Assembly: GCF_947503415.1 (NCBI RefSeq)
Contig: NZ_CANNDS010000001.1
Span: forward strand, 1,522,501-1,586,500
Direction of reading: 5' to 3'
DNA from: an uncultured Tateyamaria sp.
Lineage (GTDB): Bacteria; Pseudomonadota; Alphaproteobacteria; Rhodobacterales; Rhodobacteraceae
Length of the DNA stretch: 64,000 nt
The translations under genes and the position numbers were made by a program. Positions 42,171-49,317 of the stretch are shown piece by piece. Under the pieces are notes generated by a model. It searched no databases, was not told where the DNA came from, and worked only from the letters and a program-made list of their open reading frames with translations. Every line of letters starts with the position of its first letter. Within the stretch, counting starts at the first letter, position 1.

Positions 42171-42845
42171 TCAGTCTTTAAGGCGGGCCAGAACATCCCG
42201 ACCCGTCACTTTGGTGGCAGCGCCAAAGCCTGCGTCGGCCATGCGGTCTTCAAGCCCGCTGTGGTCCAGACCGGCATTGATGTCGGCCAGAATTTGCGCC
42301 TGCTCCAGTGGGTCGTCCTTGCCCACCACCCGGTCGATCAGCTCCTGGGCCTCATCGGCAGAAGATGTTCCGGCAAGGGTGCTGTGCAGCTTGGCCTGCA
42401 TGCCCTGTTCGCGGCGCATGGCACGGGCGGTGATGGCCCCTTGCTTGAGGTCGATGACACGGCGGTGGCCCCGTTCGACGGAAGCGCGCAGGCGCGTGGT
42501 CTGGGTGTCCAGCCGGTCGATGGTCGCCTGCCGCAGTGTCGCTTCGTTTTCCATTTCGGCCACGGCATTGGCCGCTTCGGTGGCCATATCCTCGCGCCCG
42601 GCCTCCAGCGCCTCGCGGGCGCGGCCGGTCAATGTGGCGATCCGTGTGCCCAGCAGATCAAGCAGCTTCTGCTCGGACCGGCTGCGCTGGATCAGGCTCG
42701 CCAGCGTAGACTTGGCCGCGCGGACCTGCGCTTCGGTCTCGCGGATCTTCTGGTCGATCAACTCGATGGCATAGACGTCGCGCAGCCGGTCTTCGGCCCG
42801 GGCATCAACGCCTGCAATCAATGTACGTAATGTGGATAGCATCAT
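42171..42845 (-). CDS. PspA/IM30 (ESCRT-III superfamily) protein
   Basis: A 224-residue, almost entirely helical and proline-poor protein. It begins M-L-S-T-L-R-T-L-I-A-G, an amphipathic N-terminal helix like the membrane-binding helix of PspA, followed by long coiled coils (D-Q-K-I-R-E-T-E-A-Q-V-R-A-A-K and A-L-E-A-G-R-E-D-M-A-T-E-A-A). The segment A-L-E-A-G-R-E-D-x-A resembles the PspA signature A-L-x-x-G-R-E-D-L-A. PspA/Vipp1 polymers coat and repair membranes. First gene of the TetR-controlled arm; three operator dyads lie just upstream. There is no pspBC. Confidence 0.87.
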   Translation of the reverse strand: MMLSTLRTLIAGVDARAEDRLRDVYAIELIDQKIRETEAQVRAAKSTLASLIQRSRSEQKLLDLLGTRIATLTGRAREALEAGREDMATEAANAVAEMENEATLRQATIDRLDTQTTRLRASVERGHRRVIDLKQGAITARAMRREQGMQAKLHSTLAGTSSADEAQELIDRVVGKDDPLEQAQILADINAGLDHSGLEDRMADAGFGAATKVTGRDVLARLKD

Positions 42846-42857
42846 GTTTCCCTTTCA

Positions 42858-42929
42858 TGAACATCGTTCACGAAAGGTCAGATAAGGGTAGCATGAACAT
42901 TGTTCAAGAACAACAATGAACAATGTTCA
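42858..42929. promoter_or_regulatory. Three TetR-type operator dyads ahead of the pspA-like gene
   Basis: Three 13-bp dyads share the arms TGAAC/GTTCA: 42858-42870 (centre ATC), 42894-42906 (TGAACA-T-TGTTCA) and 42917-42929 (TGAACA-A-TGTTCA). Sites two and three are exact reverse complements, centred 23 bp apart. Site two overlaps a possible minus-strand -35 (TTGAAC) set 16-17 nt from a TTATCT/TATCTG -10, and site one sits at the ribosome-binding region. Site three touches the end of the TetR gene. The adjacent TetR protein is the obvious ligand (inference). Confidence 0.75.
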
Positions 42930-43538
42930 CATTTTCTTGTTTCCGGTCGCAGAGCGCAGGATCAGGGCGATCATGTTGCGGATCTGGTCGCGCGGGACGG
43001 CGGAAATCCGGTTTTCCAATCCCAACAGCACGATGCCGTGCACAGATGAGAACAGCGCGCGGGTCAACAGATCGACCTCGTTCTGATCCATGTCCGGAAA
43101 GCATTCCTGCACCGGTCCGTTGATGTGGCTGAACAGGCGCGCCAGCTCTTCAAGGTACCAGTCAGGCACATTTATATCCGCGGACATACGCAAGTCGAAC
43201 AGCGCCCGCCACAGCTTGGGATGTGCGCCCGCGTAATCAAGATAGGCATGCGCCATCACGATCAAACGGTCGGTCGGGGGCAGGGTCTCCTTGCCCTCAA
43301 GTGCTGCGGCCACGAAGCGTCCCAGCTTGCGAAACGTGCGCCCGTTCACGGCGATAATGATGTCTTCAAGATCGCCAAAAACGTTGTAAATTGCACCAAC
43401 AGAACACCCAGCCGCCTGCGCCAGCGGGCGTGCCTTGATGGCCTGAATGCCCTCTTGCTCGATCTGTTGCTCGGCAAGGGTGATCAGCCTGTCCCGCAAC
43501 GCGTTGCGGCGTTCTTCTGCTTTGCTGGCCATGCCCAT
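42927..43538 (-). CDS. TetR-family regulator of the PspA/AAA+ cluster
   Basis: A 203-residue protein with a TetR helix-turn-helix at about residues 12-60 (A-R-P-L-A-Q-A-A-G-C-S-V-G-A-I-Y-N-V-F-G) and a C-terminal ligand-binding domain with W-R-A-L-F-D-L-R-M and V-H-G-I-V-L-L-G. It lies upstream of the pspA-like gene in the same direction and is divergent from the plus-strand arm. Three TGAACA dyads directly follow its stop. It probably represses the pspA-like gene and perhaps itself, releasing on an envelope-related signal; the signal is unknown. Confidence 0.88.
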   Translation of the reverse strand: MGMASKAEERRNALRDRLITLAEQQIEQEGIQAIKARPLAQAAGCSVGAIYNVFGDLEDIIIAVNGRTFRKLGRFVAAALEGKETLPPTDRLIVMAHAYLDYAGAHPKLWRALFDLRMSADINVPDWYLEELARLFSHINGPVQECFPDMDQNEVDLLTRALFSSVHGIVLLGLENRISAVPRDQIRNMIALILRSATGNKKM

Positions 43539-43718
43539 CCCCGTCTTGAACCACGTTCACGGCATAACGGGCTGGGCAGGGCAGGAAAACCCCGGTCACA
43601 TCCTTTTATTCCCGCAGTGGTTTTGCAACACTTCGCGGGAATTCCGGGGATGCGCTGATGTAAATCCTCGTCACATTGCCTATATGCGTACCAACGCATT
43701 GAAACAAGGGAGTATTTA

Positions 43719-44795
43719 ATGGCGAATTTCGCATCTCAGGTCGAAGAATCTCAGGCGCAAGTGGCCGAGGCACAAGATAAAATCGCCGAATTGACCAGCC
43801 GGATCGAAATGGCGCGGGCTAAGATGAAGTCGGGCGACGACATTTCCATGGATATTGAAAACGCCACGCTGGAAGACGTGCACGCCCACACGGATGTGAT
43901 GAACGCCAACATCGCTGAGCTGATCATGGGTCTGGACGACGTGACCGCCGCCTTTTCAAAGGATTTTGACGAGATGCGGTCCAAAACGGGCTGGGAAAGC
44001 TTTGTCGGTGTCTTTGCCAAGGCCAAGTCGGAATCCATGCGGCAGGAGCGCGTGCGCAGCGCCTCCATCGACGACAAGCTGCAGGACCTGATTTCCAAGT
44101 CCGACGTGATCGTCCAATTGCTGCAAGGTCAGCTGACCATGCTGGAAGAGCAGAAAACCAAGGTCGAAACCAACTTGACCGAAACGCTGGACGAACGTGA
44201 ATTCACCGTGCAGGAGCTGTCGGCCCTGCAAGCCGACATTCAGGCGATGGATCCGCAGATCATCACGCTGGAAAACAAGATCGCATCCGAGACCGACGCC
44301 GCCGCGCGGACCGCGTTGGAAACCGAGCTGGCCGAGATGAACACGAAATACAACGAGATGGTGCAAGAAGAGCAGGTCAAGCTGGCGAAATCCCAGACCC
44401 TTGAGCGGTACATCGAAAAGGGAAAGACGTGGGTCGACTCCCTGCAAAATCAGGCTGCGACCCAGATGGTGCTGATCAACAAGTTACAAACAGACACCAA
44501 GCAGCGTGTGGTGCTGTATGATGCGCTGACCAAGTCTCTGAAAACAGCACAACAACAGGACGTCGCCCACCGCATCAACGAGATAGGCGTGCAGACAGAT
44601 CAGGAAGCCCAAACGGCGATGGCCGGGATCGGGGCCGCCACCAACGCCCGCATGGCCGACATGCTGGAAGCGCACGAAGATCACATGGTCTTTGCCCGCG
44701 ACGTGCTGGAGCAGAAGGCGAAGGCGGATGAACGCTTTGCCCGCCGCTTTGCCCAGATCGTCGAGAAGCACGACAGCAATGCGTATGGTGGCTAG
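43719..44795 (+). CDS. Long coiled-coil protein heading the plus-strand arm
   Basis: A 358-residue cytosolic protein with no cysteine and one proline (residue 179), rich in Ala, Glu, Gln and Lys, so nearly all helix. Coiled coils run from about 5-38, 115-175 and 180-240, and again in the C-terminal third (T-A-Q-Q-Q-D-V-A-H-R). The proline between two long helices suggests a hairpin, as in PspA and other ESCRT-III-type subunits; a distant likeness to TelA-type proteins is also conceivable. AAGGGAG precedes the ATG. No domain is recognised with certainty. Confidence 0.75.
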   Translation: MANFASQVEESQAQVAEAQDKIAELTSRIEMARAKMKSGDDISMDIENATLEDVHAHTDVMNANIAELIMGLDDVTAAFSKDFDEMRSKTGWESFVGVFAKAKSESMRQERVRSASIDDKLQDLISKSDVIVQLLQGQLTMLEEQKTKVETNLTETLDEREFTVQELSALQADIQAMDPQIITLENKIASETDAAARTALETELAEMNTKYNEMVQEEQVKLAKSQTLERYIEKGKTWVDSLQNQAATQMVLINKLQTDTKQRVVLYDALTKSLKTAQQQDVAHRINEIGVQTDQEAQTAMAGIGAATNARMADMLEAHEDHMVFARDVLEQKAKADERFARRFAQIVEKHDSNAYGG

Positions 44796-44797
44796 TC

Positions 44798-44947
44798 ATG
44801 AATTTAGGTTTTGCTGCCATCGCGGTGTCAATCATCTGCCTGCTGGCAGCACTCGCCTTCGGCGCCCCCACATGGGTCAACGGAGTGGGGTTCTTTTCCG
44901 GGATTGTCGGGCTCTATCTGCTGTCCAAGGGGCGCAAGAGCGGGTGA
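44798..44947 (+). CDS. 49-residue two-helix membrane protein
   Basis: A short frame starting two bases after the coiled-coil gene's stop: M-N-L-G-F-A-A-I-A-V-S-I-I-C-L-L, then a turn (G-A-P-T-W-V-N-G) and a second hydrophobic segment (V-G-F-F-S-G-I-V-G-L-Y-L-L) ending in a basic tail (S-K-G-R-K-S-G). Two transmembrane hairpin helices with a positive C-terminus make a real gene likely. It is easily missed because of its size. No family recognised. Confidence 0.65.
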   Translation: MNLGFAAIAVSIICLLAALAFGAPTWVNGVGFFSGIVGLYLLSKGRKSG

Positions 44948-45006
44948 GGACTCTGCAGGAGTTGTGGGCGCGAGATCAAATCCAATGCCCGCCCGGTGGC
45001 ACCTCC

Positions 45007-45089
45007 GGGCAGCCCCCGACCGCCCCCCTGGGCGGGGGCTATACCCCCACCCGCGGCCGGGGGCTGCCCTTGTTTATATTTGAAAACGG
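45007..45089 (+). repeat. Large GC-rich inverted-repeat element, copy 3 of the dispersed family
   Basis: Perfect 12-base outer arms, GGGCAGCCCCCG (45007-45018) and CGGGGGCTGCCC (45058-45069), enclose a second hairpin (CCGCCC with GGGCGG). A T-rich tail, TTGTTTATATTTGAAAACG, follows. It sits inside the plus-strand arm, between the 49-residue membrane protein and the next gene, and could attenuate or process the transcript. Confidence 0.6.
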
Positions 45090-45098
45090 TTGAAGCTG

Positions 45099-45302
45099 AT
45101 GCAGTGGAAGATTGGTCTGATCGTTGTTGGCGCTCTTTGTTTGATCCTTGTACATCAATTTCACGGGGCTTGGTGGGCTTACGCAATTGGGTCTCTGCCG
45201 ATCCTCATCGGGTTGGCGTGGATCGGCGCATACGATGCCGCTGCTGACCGATCCGGACGTCAAAAGTGGGGCGATGGTTCCGGCCCCGGTGCGAGCACAT
45301 GA
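45099..45302 (+). CDS. 67-residue two-helix membrane protein
   Basis: A short protein: M-Q-W-K-I-G-L-I-V-V-G-A-L-C-L-I-L-V then W-W-A-Y-A-I-G-S-L-P-I-L-I-G-L-A-W-I-G-A-Y, ending in a polar Gly/Ser/Asp tail. ATG 45099 is chosen; an in-frame TTG nine bases earlier is possible. Its stop overlaps the start of the next gene (ATGA), so it belongs to the same operon. No family recognised. Confidence 0.7.
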   Translation: MQWKIGLIVVGALCLILVHQFHGAWWAYAIGSLPILIGLAWIGAYDAAADRSGRQKWGDGSGPGAST

Positions 45303-46414
45303 TCAAATCCGAAACCTCCGGCCTCACCGACCTCTTTGCATCGCGCCGCTATTTCAAGAAGTTCGAGACCATCACCGGGCATCTTGGCCGTGTCGCGGGC
45401 GTGATGGAGGCCGAGGGTGATCTGACCCGGGACGAGGTCAAGATCCTTACCCGCTATATCGCTGAGCTCACCTTTACCTTCCGCGCGCTGGGTCAAAAAT
45501 ACCTGCTGGTGGGCCGCGATACCGGGCGTTTCTTTGGCAGTCTCGCAATCGACACACGCTATAGCGGGTTTCCCGCCGCCGAAGAATTGCTCACCATGGC
45601 GTCGGACGCGCTGCAGGCGGGACGTCATCTTGACCGGATCGAACCGGCGGACGCGCTGAAAAAGCAGATGGTCGAGGTCATCATCGGCGACCGGCAGGTG
45701 CCGACGAAACTGCAATTCGCCCTGTCCCAGCGGCTTTATTACGAGGATCTTGTGCGCGGTCAGCTTTTCTGGCCCCGCAACGATCCCCAGATCGTTTGGA
45801 CCGGCAATCTGTCTGACGACCGCCGCAGCTTCCGCATCCATTGGGCCGTGTACGATACAGAACTGAACCTACCCGTCATCTACATGATGGAGGTCGAAGA
45901 CTCAGGCCGCACCGCCCTGCCCAAAGACCCCCGCCGCTGGCCGGAAGCCCAAGCGCACCTGATGGCGCAATCGCTTGGCAAGCTGAAGCTGGTAACCATC
46001 GCCAAGGGTTTTGACGAGGATTTCGACGACCTGCACCCCAAACGCCTGCGCCGCTTCTATGCCGGGCCGATGTATTCGTCGGCCTTCACCGATCAATCGG
46101 GGCCCATTCTGAATGTCCTCAAGGCGGCGCGTGCACCCGCAGGCCAGGACTGGGCGCTGGTGTGGACCGAGGAAGACCTGCATTCGGAACGCGTGATCGA
46201 GGAACGTTCGGGCTGGTTTTCGTCCGTGGAACGTGAGGTCTTTGCCCTCGATCCGTTCTCGGGTCGTGGCGCGGATCTGGGAGCCACACGGATGGAACGC
46301 AGCATCGTGTTGCCGCAGCGCGCCTTTCAGGCCCTTGAAGAGATGAACCCGCCCGGTTTTGGATCGGTCCGCAAGTTTGTGGTCAGCCCGTCGGGGCGGG
46401 TGCTCAGATACTGA
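45299..46414 (+). CDS. Unknown 371-residue protein of the PspA/AAA+ cluster
   Basis: A soluble protein without signal or membrane segments. The N-terminal 110 residues are helical (S-R-R-Y-F-K-K-F-E-T-I-T-G-H-L-G, then L-T-R-Y-I-A-E-L). The middle has beta-like segments (F-R-I-H-W-A-V-Y-D, P-V-I-Y-M-M-E-V-E), and the end reads F-V-V-S-P-S-G-R-V-L-R-Y. ATGA coupling to the small membrane protein and a place just ahead of the AAA+ ATPase suggest an adaptor or partner. I do not recognise a family. Confidence 0.75.
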   Translation: MIKSETSGLTDLFASRRYFKKFETITGHLGRVAGVMEAEGDLTRDEVKILTRYIAELTFTFRALGQKYLLVGRDTGRFFGSLAIDTRYSGFPAAEELLTMASDALQAGRHLDRIEPADALKKQMVEVIIGDRQVPTKLQFALSQRLYYEDLVRGQLFWPRNDPQIVWTGNLSDDRRSFRIHWAVYDTELNLPVIYMMEVEDSGRTALPKDPRRWPEAQAHLMAQSLGKLKLVTIAKGFDEDFDDLHPKRLRRFYAGPMYSSAFTDQSGPILNVLKAARAPAGQDWALVWTEEDLHSERVIEERSGWFSSVEREVFALDPFSGRGADLGATRMERSIVLPQRAFQALEEMNPPGFGSVRKFVVSPSGRVLRY

Positions 46415-46436
46415 AGGGTGGGACGCATGGCGAACC

Positions 46437-46471
46437 GGCCCTCCGGGGGGAGTTTATTTTGCAAGATGAAG
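46437..46471 (+). repeat. Dispersed intergenic element, copy 4
   Basis: CCCTCCGGGGGGAG followed by TTTATTTTGCAAGATGAAG. It is almost identical to the minus-strand copy at 61187-61221 (which has TTTATTTGGCAAGATGAAG). It lies between the 371-residue protein gene and the AAA+ ATPase gene. Confidence 0.65.
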
Positions 46472-46485
46472 CAGGGGATCAGTGA

Positions 46486-48423
46486 ATGAGCCAAACGTCG
46501 GATCAGATGGAACTGCGCGAGGCCGAGATCATTGCGCACTACCCCATGGCGCTGTCCATGTTGCAGGGTTTTGATCATGCGCCGCGCATCGGGACGGGCA
46601 AGGCGGCACCTCAGCAAGAGCGCTCAAGCGGCGTTGGCACGCGGCGCCGGTTTCGGTCGACCACGCCGGGGCTAACCACGCGGCGCATTGTGCCCACGGG
46701 TGCTGTGCAACTGATGGCCACCATCGAAGGGGCCGATGACGACGATGCGCTGATGTCGCCCGTGCAGGCCACGGTGCTGAACGCCCTGCGCCGCGCCATT
46801 TCAATCGCGCTGGCGGTGGCCGAGAACTATGCGTCGGTCTCGGGTCTCGGCGATCTCAAACGCGCCAACCTTGAAGGGGCGTTGCCCGCCGCGCGCAAGA
46901 CTGAGTTTGCCGAATTGCTGGCCGCCGAGGCACTCATCACCCTCTACGTCTTTGGCAATGCGACAGCGTATTTGCTGTCGGCGCACCAGATCGAAATCAC
47001 GGCAGAGGTGGGTGAGGTCGAGGAGGTGCTGACCGACAATGGCCAGACCGCCCTGCACGGCATTCTGTGGGAACTGGATCAGGACATCGCGACCCACGCC
47101 CCGGACGACACCCACCTTGTTGCGACCATCACGGCCTTTGCGGAGGCATGTATGGAAAAGGTCGCCCTGCGCGCTCAGAACGCCCCGCGTCTTGCCCCCT
47201 TCACCGGGGCGTCTTGGCATGTGGAGGCCGACGACTTCACAGTGCAGGGCTTTACCCCGGCGACAAAGGCCAAGTCGCAAACCCTGACCATGACCTTCAA
47301 GAAACCGCACGAGGTTGTGGGCAATCACATCGCCAAATATCAGGCCATGAAGCTGGCCAAGATGCTGATGGCCTATGATTTTGACCGGCGGCTGAACCCC
47401 TTTGCCGAGTTGGGCGGCTTCATCTTCACCTTTATGGGGGACGGTGCGCCGGGGACGGGCAAGACCACGCTGATCCAGATGATGGCGGGGCTGATCAACG
47501 ACTATTGCGGGGTCGCGGGCTATGCGTTTCGTTATCAGAACCTGAGCACGGACAATATCGACAGCTATCAGGGCAAATCGGGCCAGAATGCCAAGGCGTT
47601 CATCAACAACGTGCTTGATCCGGGTGTCATAGGCTTTGGCACCATCGATGATATCGACCAGTTGGCGGGCAAACGGGGCGACCGGCAGTCGTCAGCGGGG
47701 CAGTTGGAAATCACCGCCGTGTTGATGGAGAGCTTTGCAGGCGCCAATACTGTTGTGCGGGGCAATTGCACCTTCGGCATGTTCTCGAACTACCCCGAGA
47801 ACGTGGACGACGCCCTGCGCCAGCGGGCTGGGGCGCGGTTTCTGGTGGATGGGCCGCAAACGCGCGAGGATTACATCGACATTCTGGCGCTATTGATGGG
47901 CAAGAACCACGATATCCCGATGGGTGCGCATGAGTTGTTCTCGGCCCAGGAGATCAAGAAGGCGGTCGCCGCCAGCTTTGACAGCCACTCCCGCCCGCAT
48001 GAACCGGGGCTGATGGAGGTGTTTGACCGAGTGCATTCGGACATCGGGGAGATGGACACGATTGCGAAGCTGGGCACGTATCTGAAGGCGATCCAGAAGG
48101 CGGATGAGCGGTTCACGGGCCGCGCGATCAAGAACATCACGGATGCGGTGAAGGTGCGGGCGATGGACTTTGAGTTGCCCGATGAATGGATGGAGAACCC
48201 GGAGCTGTTCCTGTTCAAGGGCTATGACGAGAAGAAAGCGATGATCGAAGAGCTGCGTGTGCCGATCACGGTCGACATGGTGGTGCAGGAGATCAACCGC
48301 TACGCGGACAGCGAGTTTCGCTATGCGGACAAGTCGGATGAGGTCGCGATCGAGGCGATGGTGCGGGAGTTTGGGCGGCAGGAAGAGGCGAAGAAGCGGT
48401 TTTTGGGGGACAACAGGGAATGA
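46486..48423 (+). CDS. AAA+ ATPase of the PspA-linked cluster
   Basis: A 645-residue protein with one AAA+ module after a 300-residue N-terminal region of unknown fold. Walker A is G-A-P-G-T-G-K-T at 320-327, Walker B is G-F-G-T-I-D-D-I-D at 383-391 (two acidic residues), and the second region of homology is S-N-Y-P-E-N-V-D-D-A-L-R-Q-R-A with sensor-1 Asn435 and an arginine-finger candidate. This is the classic-AAA layout seen in Vps4, katanin and FtsH-type remodelers, without a protease domain. Next to a PspA-type polymer gene it may disassemble or remodel that polymer (inference). Confidence 0.88.
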   Translation: MSQTSDQMELREAEIIAHYPMALSMLQGFDHAPRIGTGKAAPQQERSSGVGTRRRFRSTTPGLTTRRIVPTGAVQLMATIEGADDDDALMSPVQATVLNALRRAISIALAVAENYASVSGLGDLKRANLEGALPAARKTEFAELLAAEALITLYVFGNATAYLLSAHQIEITAEVGEVEEVLTDNGQTALHGILWELDQDIATHAPDDTHLVATITAFAEACMEKVALRAQNAPRLAPFTGASWHVEADDFTVQGFTPATKAKSQTLTMTFKKPHEVVGNHIAKYQAMKLAKMLMAYDFDRRLNPFAELGGFIFTFMGDGAPGTGKTTLIQMMAGLINDYCGVAGYAFRYQNLSTDNIDSYQGKSGQNAKAFINNVLDPGVIGFGTIDDIDQLAGKRGDRQSSAGQLEITAVLMESFAGANTVVRGNCTFGMFSNYPENVDDALRQRAGARFLVDGPQTREDYIDILALLMGKNHDIPMGAHELFSAQEIKKAVAASFDSHSRPHEPGLMEVFDRVHSDIGEMDTIAKLGTYLKAIQKADERFTGRAIKNITDAVKVRAMDFELPDEWMENPELFLFKGYDEKKAMIEELRVPITVDMVVQEINRYADSEFRYADKSDEVAIEAMVREFGRQEEAKKRFLGDNRE

Positions 48424-48658
48424 TGGTTCACCAAATTCAGAATGTGGTTAGCGGGGACGTGCCCGACCTCGGGTGGGCGCACGCAGCATCAGCGCAATGT
48501 GGGGCGCTGGCATCACGTAATTCGGCCATTCGAAGCGTGACATCAGCAATGCACCCTCCCGGGGGGGAGATCGGGCGCGGCCCGGCGATGCCGGGCACCT
48601 GCGGTTCACATGATGTGCCAGTTTCAGGCCGTTCAGGCATTGTGTGCGAGGCTTGAAA
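48424..48658. other. 235-nt stretch without a convincing gene inside the cluster
   Basis: Short frames exist on both strands (a plus frame starts in an ATGATG at the ATPase stop, ending 48656), but their composition is proline- and arginine-rich and frame-shadow-like. A GC-rich block (CCCTCCCGGGGGGGAG) near 48552 and a GGCCCGGCGATGCCGGGC hairpin near 48580 resemble the dispersed intergenic elements. The gap splits the arm into two operon-like halves. Confidence 0.5.
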
Positions 48659-49027
48659 ATGACCCCCGACACCATCACACTTTGGAACACTGGCCTGCCG
48701 CTTGGCATCGCAGGTGCGTTGGGTTGGTGCGTGCCGCGTTTCATCGCCCCGTCCGACACGCGATCACACATAAAGGTGGCCATTGCGATGGCCGCCTCAG
48801 CCGTTGTGCTGATCCTTGTCTCTGCAGGTTTGTTCGCTGCCCTTCAACCCGGCAAGTTCGCACGCACTGCTCAAGCTGGCGGTCTTTTTCTGGCCATCGA
48901 AATCGCTATCCGTGGCTCACTTCTTTTTGCAGTCGCATGGGGCCCGATCATGCTTATGTGCTGGCTCAATATGGCCCAGCGTGTCGAGGCATGGCGGGGC
49001 AAAGACCTTGCAGAAAAGGAAAGCTGA
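48659..49027 (+). CDS. Three-helix membrane protein of the cluster
   Basis: A 122-residue protein with hydrophobic segments at about 13-31, 39-63 and 74-103 and a charged tail (A-Q-R-V-E-A-W-R-G-K-D-L-A-E-K-E-S). The last segment, P-I-M-L-M-C-W-L-N, is strongly hydrophobic. The stop overlaps the next start (TGATG). ATG 48659 is chosen over an in-frame GTG at 48644. No family recognised. Confidence 0.7.
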   Translation: MTPDTITLWNTGLPLGIAGALGWCVPRFIAPSDTRSHIKVAIAMAASAVVLILVSAGLFAALQPGKFARTAQAGGLFLAIEIAIRGSLLFAVAWGPIMLMCWLNMAQRVEAWRGKDLAEKES

Positions 49028-49317
49028 TGCTGCTGATCCTCATAACCGTCGCCGCCGTGATACTCGGCAGCCTCCTTCCGCTCCGGCGCGCGCTCTTGGG
49101 CTTTCTCGCCGCTGTAGCGCTCCTGTTCCTCGTCCAAGCGGCCATCCACACCGCGATGGGCTTCGAAGGCACGTCGCTGTCGGAGACCATGCTGCTCTTC
49201 AACAACTCATGGGGTGCCTATCTGGGCTACAACGTCCAGATTACCTTCCGCGCCTTTGCGCTGCCGCTGCTGGCGCTCGCAACCCCGCTCATCTTCCGCA
49301 TGGGGCGTGCGCCATGA
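49027..49317 (+). CDS. Small membrane protein of the cluster
   Basis: A 96-residue protein with three hydrophobic segments (M-L-L-I-L-I-T-V-A-A-V-I-L-G-S-L-L, A-L-L-G-F-L-A-A-V-A-L-L-F-L-V and F-A-L-P-L-L-A-L-A-T-P-L-I-F). It overlaps its upstream neighbour by one base and its downstream neighbour by four (ATGA), so it is firmly within the operon. No family recognised. Confidence 0.7.
   Translation: MLLILITVAAVILGSLLPLRRALLGFLAAVALLFLVQAAIHTAMGFEGTSLSETMLLFNNSWGAYLGYNVQITFRAFALPLLALATPLIFRMGRAP

Noticed and set aside
48420-48656. A 78-codon frame starting in ATGATG at the AAA+ ATPase stop
   Set aside because: The coupling looks tempting, but the product is rich in Ser, Ala, Gly and Pro without structure and crosses a hairpin-rich block; treated as intergenic.
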